Positions 55,062 to 64,000 of a DNA stretch of 64,000 bases are shown here, one piece after another (positions within the stretch are counted from its first letter, which is position 1; each line of letters starts with the position of its first letter). The position numbers and the translations under genes are program-made. Below the pieces are notes generated by a model. The model was not told the origin of the DNA. It made no database searches and was given only the letters and a program-made list of their open reading frames with translations. Source of the stretch: Robertmurraya korlensis NBRC 107688 (GTDB lineage: Bacteria > Bacillota > Bacilli > Bacillales > Cytobacillaceae); assembly GCF_001591645.1 (NCBI RefSeq), contig NZ_BCVH01000009.1, positions 62,001-126,000 of the forward strand, read 5' to 3'.

Positions 55062-55850
55062 GTGGCAGTTGTTCGTACGGATGAGTGGCTAGACAAAGAT
55101 TTTACTAATCCAGTTGGTATCTGTAAGAGATTTTTAAAAGAGTTTAATGAAAGTGAACCAAAACCGATATATGACTATCTTTCTTCGTTTGGCATGTATC
55201 GGCCAAACCGAGCAACCTTTCAAACGTATGAAAGACTTAAAGAAAAAAAGGTATGGGAAACAATCAATCATATTTATGAAAAGTATAGAGGCAAGTGGAA
55301 CGGACCTGAAGTAACTATCTATATATTTCCTATTTCACAATCTAGCAATTTTTTCTTTAGAGAGAGGCAATCGAAAAAATCGGGAGTTTCATTTCCAGAT
55401 AGGGTGTTTTTATTTATCGGTGATTTAGAAGATGAACTAGAACTAGAGTCACTATTTGTTCATGAATACCATCATGTGTGTCGGATTAGAAAACAAAAGA
55501 AGGATCCGTCAGAGTTTACTTTTTTAGACTCAATGATTTTAGAAGGGTTAGCAGAATTGGAAGTAGAAAAAAGCTGTGGGGCTGAATACTTGGCGGACTG
55601 GTGTCATTTTTATAGTAAGGAAGACATAGAATTGTACATGAAGAGATATATCATATCAAACCTACAGGTAAAAAAAACAGATCCATTACATGATCAATTA
55701 TTATTTGGGACCGGTGCATATCCAAAACTACTAGGTTATGCATGCGGATATTACCTTGTCAGAACTTCTTACAAGGAAAATTACTTTTCTACAAAAACAT
55801 CTTTTACAATATTAGGAAAACGTTTTATTACGAAATCCGAAGAAACCTAG
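55062..55850 (+). CDS. yjaZ: DUF2268 putative zinc protease (YjaZ-like)
   Basis: A 262-residue protein with a zinc-protease-like motif HEYHH (His134, Glu135, His138) in LFVHEYHHVC and a second segment ILEGLAELE that would provide a Glu ligand. DUF2268 family, function unproven. It starts with GTG, with GGAGG upstream. No signal peptide. It precedes the app/opp operon as in B. subtilis. Confidence 0.83.
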   Translation: MAVVRTDEWLDKDFTNPVGICKRFLKEFNESEPKPIYDYLSSFGMYRPNRATFQTYERLKEKKVWETINHIYEKYRGKWNGPEVTIYIFPISQSSNFFFRERQSKKSGVSFPDRVFLFIGDLEDELELESLFVHEYHHVCRIRKQKKDPSEFTFLDSMILEGLAELEVEKSCGAEYLADWCHFYSKEDIELYMKRYIISNLQVKKTDPLHDQLLFGTGAYPKLLGYACGYYLVRTSYKENYFSTKTSFTILGKRFITKSEET

Positions 55851-55877
55851 ATGTATCAAGGGATTCAAGTACACTTT

Positions 55878-55903
55878 AAAGCCTTAAAGTAGAGGCTTTT
55901 TTT
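55878..55903 (+). terminator. terminator after the yjaZ-like gene
   Basis: AAAGCCT and AGGCTTT with an 8-nt loop and seven T residues. Confidence 0.78.
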
Positions 55904-56028
55904 GTTTTTTCAATAACTTGAATCTTTTTAATTGTGAAAAAAATCTTGCAATTGTCATCTCCCTGTAATAATATTTTAATCAAATAGAACAATTGACTGA
56001 ATAATTAAAAAAACGTAAGAGGTGTCCA

Positions 56029-57069
56029 ATGAGCGTAAATACTCAATTACATAAAGATGCACCTTTGCTTGAGGTGAAAAACCTAGAAACTGCATTCTCA
56101 ATTGATGGACAATATTACAATGCAGTGGATAATGTATCTTTTTCCGTTAAACCGCGTGAGATTGTTGGTATTGTTGGTGAGTCAGGTTGTGGGAAATCCG
56201 TTATGAGTCTCTCTATTATGAAGCTCTTACCAAAAGGTATCGGAAAAATTAAGTCAGGAAGCATTCATTTTGAGGGTGTGCATCTAGAAAAAATGTCAGA
56301 TAAAGAGATTAATAGCATCCGTGGGAAAGATATTGCGATGATTTTCCAGGAACCTATGACGTCATTAAACCCTGTGTTTTCAATAGGCTTTCAAATTCAA
56401 GAAGTGTTATTCAATCATATGAAAATCTCGAAAAAAGAAGCGAGATTAAAGAGTATCGCCTTGTTAAAAAGTGTAGGTATTTCAAGACCAGAGAAAATTG
56501 TCGATGAGTACCCACATCAGCTTTCTGGGGGGATGAGGCAAAGAGTAATGATAGCGATTGCAATTGCTTGTCAACCAAAATTGTTGATTGCTGATGAACC
56601 AACAACAGCGTTGGATGTAACGGTTCAGGCACAGATTTTGGAGCTGTTAAAAGATATCCAAAAAGTGAATGATATGTCAGTCATTTTAATTACCCATGAT
56701 CTTGGGGTTGTTGCGGAAATGTGTGATGAGGTTATCGTTATGTATGCAGGTAAAATTGTTGAAAAAACGGATGTCGATACCCTATTCCATGATCCAAAAC
56801 ATCCCTATACAAAATTGCTAATGGGTGCCATCCCACGTATGGATGAAGATGTTGAAGTGCTAAGTTCGATTAAAGGAATAGTTCCCTCGTTAAAAAACAT
56901 GCCGAAGGTCGGCTGTAAGTTTGCTGCTCGCTGTCCCCAGGCGATGCCAGAATGTACAAGTATTACACCAATTTTAGCAGAAACAGACGAAGGGCACGAA
57001 GTTTCCTGCTTGCTATATCCAACTAGCAGGCCAAGAGAGGGAGTCTTGCATAATGAATACAGAGGTTAA
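56029..57069 (+). CDS. appD: oligopeptide ABC transporter ATP-binding protein (AppD/OppD)
   Basis: A 346-residue ATPase for peptide import. Walker A is GESGCGKS near residue 50, the signature is LSGGMRQRV, Walker B LLIADEPT, and the oligo/dipeptide C-terminal region has GCKFAARCPQAMPEC, which can hold a cluster or metal in this family. The gene order D-F-A-B-C equals the B. subtilis app operon. AAGAGGTG precedes the ATG; it overlaps appF by 17 bp. Confidence 0.92.
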   Translation: MSVNTQLHKDAPLLEVKNLETAFSIDGQYYNAVDNVSFSVKPREIVGIVGESGCGKSVMSLSIMKLLPKGIGKIKSGSIHFEGVHLEKMSDKEINSIRGKDIAMIFQEPMTSLNPVFSIGFQIQEVLFNHMKISKKEARLKSIALLKSVGISRPEKIVDEYPHQLSGGMRQRVMIAIAIACQPKLLIADEPTTALDVTVQAQILELLKDIQKVNDMSVILITHDLGVVAEMCDEVIVMYAGKIVEKTDVDTLFHDPKHPYTKLLMGAIPRMDEDVEVLSSIKGIVPSLKNMPKVGCKFAARCPQAMPECTSITPILAETDEGHEVSCLLYPTSRPREGVLHNEYRG

Positions 57070-58069
57070 GGAAACGACTACTAATATAAGAGATAAGAGA
57101 AATAATGATGTTCTTCTTGAGGTGAGAAATTTAAAAACCTATTACCCTATTAAGGGTGGAATTTTTAGAAAAACGGTTGCGGTTGTAAAAGCAGTAGACG
57201 ATATCTCCTTTGAGATTAAAAAAGGGGAGACGCTTGGACTTGTCGGTGAATCTGGTTGTGGAAAATCAACCGCTGGTCGAACGATATTACGCCTTTTAGA
57301 TGCAACAGACGGGCAAATTATTTTCGATGGAGAAGATATCACAAACATTCGGGGTGTATCGCTTCGAAAGGTTCGAAAAGATTTTCAAATGGTATTTCAG
57401 GATCCGTATGCCTCCTTAAACCCAATGATGATGGTTGGAGATTTAATTTCTGAGCCCATTCGGAACTTCACAAATAGAAGCTCTAAGGATCTTAAACCAG
57501 AAGTAATGGAGCTTTTAACTAAGGTAGGATTGCCTGAGGATGCTTATTATAAATATCCTCATGAGTTTTCAGGGGGACAAAGACAACGAATTGGAATTGC
57601 AAGAGCACTTGCGTTAAGACCAAAGTTAATTATTGCGGATGAGCCGGTTTCGGCCCTAGACGTTTCTGTTCAATCACAAGTATTAAACTTGTTAAAAGAA
57701 CTTCAAGATGAATTTGATTTAACCTTCTTGTTCATCGCTCATGATTTAAGTGTAGTAAAACATATGAGTAATCGTATAGGAGTGATGTATTTAGGTGGTC
57801 TCGTTGAAGTAGCAGAAAAAAGCAGCTTATATGCAGAACCATTGCACCCATATACACAAGCATTGATCTCTGCTATTCCAGAGCCAGATCCTAGAAAAAA
57901 GAAAGAAAGAATTATTCTAGAAGGCGATGTTCCAAGCCCAATTGATCCACCAAAAGGGTGCACCTTTCATCCTCGTTGTGCACACGCCATGCCTGAGTGC
58001 CAGCAGGTTAAGCCTACTTTAAAGGAGGTGAAGCCTGGGCATAGAGTCGCTTGTCATTTATACAACTAG
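57053..58069 (+). CDS. appF: oligopeptide ABC transporter ATP-binding protein (AppF/OppF)
   Basis: A 338-residue partner ATPase. Walker A is GESGCGKST, the signature FSGGQRQRIGIARAL, Walker B LIIADEP, and the C-terminal cysteine block is GCTFHPRCAHAMPEC. The N-terminal tail of about 20 polar residues precedes the ABC fold. It works as a heterodimer with AppD. The binding-protein gene follows after 30 bp. Confidence 0.92.
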   Translation: MNTEVKETTTNIRDKRNNDVLLEVRNLKTYYPIKGGIFRKTVAVVKAVDDISFEIKKGETLGLVGESGCGKSTAGRTILRLLDATDGQIIFDGEDITNIRGVSLRKVRKDFQMVFQDPYASLNPMMMVGDLISEPIRNFTNRSSKDLKPEVMELLTKVGLPEDAYYKYPHEFSGGQRQRIGIARALALRPKLIIADEPVSALDVSVQSQVLNLLKELQDEFDLTFLFIAHDLSVVKHMSNRIGVMYLGGLVEVAEKSSLYAEPLHPYTQALISAIPEPDPRKKKERIILEGDVPSPIDPPKGCTFHPRCAHAMPECQQVKPTLKEVKPGHRVACHLYN

Positions 58070-58099
58070 CAGAAAAAAACTATTTCCGGGGGGAAAACA

Positions 58100-59818
58100 A
58101 TGAAAAAATCAGCATTTTGGCTAGTTTCTATCATGTTGATCATGTCTCTATTTTTAGCAGCATGTTCAAAGGAAACAGCTAACGAAAAGCCAGCAGAGGG
58201 TGATAAGCCAGCTGGAGAAGCAATTGAAGGCGGTACCGTCACATTTGGTTATACACAACCATTTAAAGGTGTTTTATCTTATGCATATTACGAAGGAGAA
58301 GATGATGTAAATGCTCTTCAATTTATGCACGAAGCTTTAATCAAAACAGGTGATGATTTAACACCACAACCAAATCTTGCTACATGGGAACTTTCTGAAG
58401 ACCACATGAAATTAACGTTTAAGCTTAAAGAAGGCGTGAAATGGCATGATGGAGAAGAGCTTACTGTAGAAGATATGGAGTATGCTTGGTACTTAATCGC
58501 AGATCCAACTTATGAAGGTGCACGTTTTGCTAACGTAGCTATGATTAAAGGTGCTCAAGAATACCATGATGGAAAAGCTGATACAATCGAAGGTATTAAA
58601 GTAATTGACGATTACACAATCGAAGTAACGGTTACAGAGCCATCTGTAAACTTATTAGACAATATCTGGGTTTATCCAGAGCCGAAGCACTATTATGGAG
58701 ATATTTCTTCTAAAGAACTTCCAGATTCTGAGCAAATTCGTAAAAAACCAATTGGGGTAGGTCCTTTCAAGGTTAAGAATATCGTTGCAGGTGAAATGAT
58801 TGAGTTTGAACGCTTTGATGATTACTGGCAAGGTCCAGCAAAATTAGACGGAGTTGTTTACAAAATCATTGACGGATCTTTAGCGCAAGGCTTGATCCAA
58901 AACGGTGAAGTAGATGTTATCGAAGCACCGAAGGATCAATGGGCAGCTATTAAAGAGCTTCCAAACGTAAATGCAGTTGAAGCTGATGCAATGTCATACA
59001 GCTATATCGGATTTGACTGGGGTCATTACGACACGGAAAAGGGTGTAGTTGTATCTGATAACCAAAAATTCCAAAACAAAGCTTTACGTCATGCAATGGC
59101 TCACGCTATTGATCGTCAAGCATTTATCGATGGTTTTGCAAACGGCTTAGGAAAACCATTAAATACACCATTCCCTTCAGTTTCTTGGGCTAAAATTGAT
59201 GATTCTGAAATTAATGGTTATGAATTTGATGTAGAAAAAGCAAAAGAATTACTTGATGAAGCTGGTTACAAAGATGTAGATGGTGATGGTTTCGTTGAAG
59301 ATCCAGAAGGAAAGCCGTTTACTGTAAACTTTGATGCAATGGCTGGTGCAGAAACGTCTGAAGCACGTGCACAATTCATTATTCAATCTTGGCAAGCGAT
59401 TGGTCTAAATGCAAAGCTTAACGGTGGAGCATTAAAAGACTTCAACCTATTCTATGACACAATTGAAGCGGATGATCCTTCTGTTGAAACATTCATGGGT
59501 GCATGGGGACTATCAGCAGACCCAGACCCATCAGGTATTTGGTTATCAACTGACAAGTGGAATATGTGGAGATGGTACTCTGAAGAATCTGATGAGTTAA
59601 TCAAGAAGGGTGTAACATTCCCTGAAGATGAAAGCATGGATGTTAAGGAACATCGCCAAGCAATCTATGATGATTGGCAAAAGCTTGTTAACGAAGAGTT
59701 ACCGGTTATTTTCTTCGAACAACGTATTGATCCGTGGGCAATCAACAAGCGTGTACAAAACGTTAAAGTTACTCCGTTTGGAACAGATGACTTCCATTTA
59801 TGGGCGGTAACAGAGTAA
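58100..59818 (+). CDS. appA: oligopeptide-binding lipoprotein (AppA/OppA)
   Basis: A 572-residue SBP_bac_5 receptor anchored by a lipid at Cys22 (lipobox LAAC). The mature start is a flexible Glu/Lys/Pro linker. Family signatures include LTFKLKEGVKWHDGEELTVEDMEYAW and the C-terminal EELPVIFFEQ. Codon use is more biased and less AT-rich than in neighbours (many GCA, GAA, CCA), which fits a highly expressed receptor. GGGGGG lies before the ATG. Confidence 0.92.
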   Translation: MKKSAFWLVSIMLIMSLFLAACSKETANEKPAEGDKPAGEAIEGGTVTFGYTQPFKGVLSYAYYEGEDDVNALQFMHEALIKTGDDLTPQPNLATWELSEDHMKLTFKLKEGVKWHDGEELTVEDMEYAWYLIADPTYEGARFANVAMIKGAQEYHDGKADTIEGIKVIDDYTIEVTVTEPSVNLLDNIWVYPEPKHYYGDISSKELPDSEQIRKKPIGVGPFKVKNIVAGEMIEFERFDDYWQGPAKLDGVVYKIIDGSLAQGLIQNGEVDVIEAPKDQWAAIKELPNVNAVEADAMSYSYIGFDWGHYDTEKGVVVSDNQKFQNKALRHAMAHAIDRQAFIDGFANGLGKPLNTPFPSVSWAKIDDSEINGYEFDVEKAKELLDEAGYKDVDGDGFVEDPEGKPFTVNFDAMAGAETSEARAQFIIQSWQAIGLNAKLNGGALKDFNLFYDTIEADDPSVETFMGAWGLSADPDPSGIWLSTDKWNMWRWYSEESDELIKKGVTFPEDESMDVKEHRQAIYDDWQKLVNEELPVIFFEQRIDPWAINKRVQNVKVTPFGTDDFHLWAVTE

Positions 59819-59855
59819 TAACAATTTGATTCTAGTTTGATAAGGGGAATTGAGC

Positions 59856-60821
59856 ATGCTACAATACACAATTCGTAGACTAATAGGTATGATTCCAATT
59901 ATTTTCCTTATCTCAGTAGTGGTATTTTCCCTGGCGAAGCTTATGCCAGGGGATGCGCTATCTGGTAAAATTGATCCGCTAAATTCAGATCCAGCTTATA
60001 TAGAAGAAATGCGTGAAAAAATGGGATTAAACGATCCTATTCACGTTCAGTACCTTCGTTGGATGAGTGGGGTGGTCAAGGGAGATTTTGGTGATTCATT
60101 CGTACACAAACGCGAAGTAATGGAATTGGTGGGTGATCGCCTTCCAAACACAATCATTTTAGGAGTATCTGCACTTTTAATCACATATTGCTTAGCATTT
60201 TTAATGGGACGATTTTCCGGAAGATATGCTTATAGCTTAGGTGATTATCTCATATCAGGATTTAACTATTTAGCTTTAGCGATTCCAAGCTTTGTTGCAG
60301 CATTAGTAGCAATTTATATTTTCTCTATTAACCTGGGATGGGTACCTGCCACAGGAAGTATTGGTTCGGGTGTTGAGCCTGGCACATTTGATTATTTTAT
60401 TAGTAAAGCTAAACATACGATTTTACCCGCTCTTGTACTAGGATCACTAGCCACTGCATCCTATACTCAATTTTTGCGTAATGATATGATCGAAAGCTCT
60501 CGTAAAGATTATGTTCGTACTGCAAGAGCGAAAGGTACGAAAGAATCAACGATTTATAATAAGCATATTTTAAGAAATTCCATTATTCCAATAGTAACTT
60601 TATTAGGTTTTGATATTGCAAGTATATTTGGTGGGGCAATTATTACTGAAACCATCTTTACATATCCGGGAATCGGGTATCTGTTTGTTGAGTCAGTGAA
60701 TGCTCGTGATTATTCTGTTATGATGGCCATAGCAATGATGTTAACGGTTCTAACATTAATAGGTAATTTAATTGCAGATTTATTATATGGATTAGTAGAT
60801 CCACGAATTCGTTTAAGTTAG
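59856..60821 (+). CDS. appB: oligopeptide ABC transporter permease (AppB/OppB)
   Basis: A 321-residue membrane protein with six helices, N-terminal IRRLIGMIPIIFLISVVVFSL as usual for DppB/OppB permeases, and the EAA loop RTARAKGTKESTIYNKHILRN. In-frame TTG six bases upstream is possible; AAGGGGA fits the ATG at 59856. Forms the channel with AppC. Confidence 0.92.
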   Translation: MLQYTIRRLIGMIPIIFLISVVVFSLAKLMPGDALSGKIDPLNSDPAYIEEMREKMGLNDPIHVQYLRWMSGVVKGDFGDSFVHKREVMELVGDRLPNTIILGVSALLITYCLAFLMGRFSGRYAYSLGDYLISGFNYLALAIPSFVAALVAIYIFSINLGWVPATGSIGSGVEPGTFDYFISKAKHTILPALVLGSLATASYTQFLRNDMIESSRKDYVRTARAKGTKESTIYNKHILRNSIIPIVTLLGFDIASIFGGAIITETIFTYPGIGYLFVESVNARDYSVMMAIAMMLTVLTLIGNLIADLLYGLVDPRIRLS

Positions 60822-60834
60822 GGTAGGTGAGAGA

Positions 60835-61752
60835 ATGGAACCAGTTACACAAGCAACATCAGCGGCTGTTGGGAGCGTTATAAAGCCTCCGAAGAGCCAA
60901 TCACCATGGGCTCTCGCCCGCCGGAAATTTTTTAAAAATAAAATTGCTATGATTAGTTTGGTATTTTTAATCATTGTTACTTTATTATCAATCTTTGCTG
61001 AGCCTTTGACGATTCCGGTCGAAGAAACAGCTAAGATTAATCTTACGCAAATGAGTAAGGAACCGTCGGCTGAGCACTTTTTTGGAACGGATAAGTCTGG
61101 GAGAGACGTATTTGCAAGAACATTACACGGTGGACAAACGTCCTTATTGCTAGCGTTCTCTATTACGATTGCAGTAATTACCATCGGATCGATCGTTGGT
61201 GCGACTGCAGGGTTTTTCGGTGGATGGGTAGATAATGCTTTAATGAGATTTACTGATTTTATGATGAACTTCCCATTTTTGCTATTTGTCATTGTGTTAA
61301 AGTCAATCTTCTTAGAATCTAGTACAGCTACATTAATTTTTGTTATTTCGGTACTTAGCTGGACAGGCACCGCTCGTCTTGTAAGAAGTAAGGTAATGGC
61401 TGAAAAGGAAAATGAATATATTTTAAGTGCGATTTCAATTGGTTGTTCACCTTTTAAAACAATTACAAAGCATTTACTCCCTAACGTAATGTCTACCATT
61501 ATTGTACAGGCAACTCTAACGTTAGCAGTAATGATTGTTGCAGAAACTGGTCTAAGTTTCCTAGGGTTTGGTGTACCGATGAATATACCAAGCTGGGGAA
61601 ATATGCTTCAGGAAGCGCGCAGCCCGGATGTGTTGACTAGTAAATGGTGGATTTGGATTCCGCCAGCAGCAGTGCTAACGGGCACAATCTTATCAATTAA
61701 TTTCATAGGGGAAGGGTTTAAAGATGCCTTTAATCCAAAATCAAACAGATAA
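60835..61752 (+). CDS. appC: oligopeptide ABC transporter permease (AppC/OppC)
   Basis: A 305-residue membrane protein with an N-terminal OppC_N helix (about residues 38-58) and the permease core; its EAA loop is ILSAISIGCSPFKTITKHLLPN. A GTDKSGRDVFARTLHGG block is conserved in DppC/OppC proteins. Last gene of the appDFABC operon, followed by a terminator. Confidence 0.92.
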   Translation: MEPVTQATSAAVGSVIKPPKSQSPWALARRKFFKNKIAMISLVFLIIVTLLSIFAEPLTIPVEETAKINLTQMSKEPSAEHFFGTDKSGRDVFARTLHGGQTSLLLAFSITIAVITIGSIVGATAGFFGGWVDNALMRFTDFMMNFPFLLFVIVLKSIFLESSTATLIFVISVLSWTGTARLVRSKVMAEKENEYILSAISIGCSPFKTITKHLLPNVMSTIIVQATLTLAVMIVAETGLSFLGFGVPMNIPSWGNMLQEARSPDVLTSKWWIWIPPAAVLTGTILSINFIGEGFKDAFNPKSNR

Positions 61753-61782
61753 ATCTACCAATTCAAACTGGTAGATTTTTTT
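61751..61782 (+). terminator. app operon terminator
   Basis: AAATCTACCA and TGGTAGATTT form a 10-bp stem with an 8-nt loop and a T-run; the A-run overlaps the appC stop. Confidence 0.88.
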
Positions 61783-61866
61783 GTCTACATAAGTTGTCCA
61801 TTAGTAACATATGTATGTAAAAAAGAGAGCTGGGGGAAGGGCGATGAATAGAGTGGGGAAATCTCT

Positions 61867-62076
61867 ATGATTATGAGGATTTTCCTTTTGCTAACTGGTT
61901 TTGGACTAGCTGTACTTGGTGGGATAAGTACGATTGCATACCTGAACTTATTAACGACAGGATATACGGTAATGGACTATCTTCATTTTATTAAGGAACG
62001 TGTGGAGTGCTATCTTTTTCTAATTGGTATGTTGGTGATATGCTTAAGTATTTATTATCCGGGTAAAGAGGAATAA
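61867..62076 (+). CDS. small membrane protein of unknown function
   Basis: A 69-residue protein with two membrane helices (about residues 3-26 and 46-64) and a charged end YPGKEE. I do not recognise a named family. GGGG lies 8 nt before the ATG. An 8-codon frame from ATG 61844, with its own GGGGGAAGGG, ends in a TGA that overlaps this start (ATGA), so its translation may be coupled to a leader peptide. Confidence 0.65.
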   Translation: MIMRIFLLLTGFGLAVLGGISTIAYLNLLTTGYTVMDYLHFIKERVECYLFLIGMLVICLSIYYPGKEE

Positions 62077-62172
62077 CAACATTAATTGGATTAAGATATC
62101 ATAAAAGGAATAAATTAACGTTAACCTGCCCATACTGAGTGACAAACAGTTTGTGAAGTGAGGGGTTAATTC

Positions 62173-62919
62173 ATGTTGTATCTTCATGATGTTTGGGTTA
62201 ATTGGTTTGAAGGAGAAGAGAACGGATACAATGTCTGTCACTTCCATGAGTGGCGGAAGGATGACGGAGTTGAACTTCTTGATCAGGTTCCCTTGTTAAA
62301 GGTTGAGTCGGTGTTGTTTAATTATATTGAGAATGATCTTTCTGAGCTTCCTCAGCAACTATTGGATGACGTCTATCAAAAGGCTTACTTACGTAAAAAT
62401 CACGAGCGTATCCAGCTAGAGTATTGCTTTGTTGTCACAGATGGTACGGGGATATTAGTAGTTGATACGATTGGCTATAATATACCGATACGTAAAAGTA
62501 GACTGATTCCAAGGCAAGAGCAACTAGTTTATGAGATGATTGATAAGCATGACACGCTTACCTATGCATTCAATGATCACTCGTCATTAAAAGAATTTCA
62601 TATTTTGTCACCAGCCCCAGAGCTAATGAACGGGTTAACAAGAAAAGAGAGACAATTAAAGCAGTTGTTATTTATGGCATTAGACCAACTTCACTCGTCA
62701 AATAATGTAGCAGAAGTAAGATACTGGTACACAGAGTGGAACCCGGAAAAATATTCAGAGATTCAAGATCAAACATTTGAAAATGTTTGGCAGGATCTAT
62801 ATGAAAATACAAAGTACGGTTGGTCATTAAAGCATGAGACTTTTTGTGAAAATTTAATAAAAGGGCAGCCCTTCTTTGAAAAGTTATGGGAGATGGAGCA
62901 TGGTCCGAAAGTAAATTAA
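62173..62919 (+). CDS. yjbA: YjbA-family protein (DUF3603)
   Basis: A 248-residue soluble protein beginning [21 protein letters not shown]..., typical of the YjbA family. It contains [20 protein letters not shown] and many aromatic residues. Function unknown. GTGAGGGG precedes the ATG. It lies convergent to trpS as in B. subtilis. Confidence 0.85.
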   Translation: MLYLHDVWVNWFEGEENGYNVCHFHEWRKDDGVELLDQVPLLKVESVLFNYIENDLSELPQQLLDDVYQKAYLRKNHERIQLEYCFVVTDGTGILVVDTIGYNIPIRKSRLIPRQEQLVYEMIDKHDTLTYAFNDHSSLKEFHILSPAPELMNGLTRKERQLKQLLFMALDQLHSSNNVAEVRYWYTEWNPEKYSEIQDQTFENVWQDLYENTKYGWSLKHETFCENLIKGQPFFEKLWEMEHGPKVN

Positions 62920-62944
62920 AAGGCTGGAGTTATCCAGCCTTTTT
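62918..62944. terminator. bidirectional terminator between yjbA and trpS
   Basis: AAAAGGCTGG and CCAGCCTTTT form a perfect 10-bp stem with a 6-nt loop and T-runs on both strands. Confidence 0.88.
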
Positions 62945-62947
62945 CAT

Positions 62948-64000
<1,053 letters not shown>

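Overview
The window is a chromosomal segment from a low-GC Gram-positive bacterium of the family Bacillaceae. Evidence: strong AAGGAGG-type ribosome binding sites, frequent TTG/GTG starts, compact intrinsic terminators, and gene order that matches two Bacillus subtilis neighbourhoods. These are a yitL/yitS/yitT/yitU/yitV/yitW-like block (about 22.6-28.9 kb) and argCJBD-carAB-argF, yjzC, yjzD, yjaU, yjaV, med, comZ, fabHA-fabF, yjaZ, appDFABC, yjbA, trpS (about 36.8-64 kb). I see no rRNA, tRNA, CRISPR array, prophage or intact insertion sequence.

Layout. 1-3.4 kb: the end of a LacI-type repressor gene, an SDR oxidoreductase, an HMGL-like aldolase and an MscS channel. 3.8-7.8 kb: a three-gene RbsABC-type ABC importer behind a complete SAM-I (S-box) riboswitch. 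8.0-10.5 kb: nrdD-nrdG, with two NrdR-like boxes and an apparent ATT start for nrdD. 10.6-18 kb: a YibE/YibF pair, a gene broken by one in-frame stop, a phosphotransferase, an orphan histidine kinase, and a divergent MBL hydrolase/Lrp pair. 18.1-21.9 kb: lutABC for lactate use, with its GntR-type regulator lutR and a 19-bp palindromic operator. 21.9-28.9 kb: yajQ, cvfB, degV-like, yitT-like and neighbours, including three small genes of 43, 50 and 59 codons that I read directly from the sequence.

28.9-36.5 kb is an anaerobic block: a radical SAM/SPASM protein, two Fnr paralogues with C-terminal CxxCxxxxC iron-sulfur motifs, moaA, moeA, mobB, the ric/scdA repair protein and a YwiC-like membrane protein. 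Three promoters here carry an Fnr box centred at -41.5 relative to a predicted start. 36.8-46.2 kb is one arginine operon, argC-argJ-argB-argD-carA-carB-argF. 46.3-64 kb holds clpB with a CtsR operator, med-comZ, fabH-fabF with a FapR-like operator, the app/opp oligopeptide transporter and trpS.

Most of the window is ordinary core genome. The points most worth a second look are the SAM-controlled sugar-type importer, the Fnr-driven radical SAM protein beside two Fnr paralogues, the NrdR boxes with the ATT start, a terminator that contains the yjaV Shine-Dalgarno sequence, and two unrelated intergenic loci that share a 52-bp tandem repeat period with inverted unit ends.
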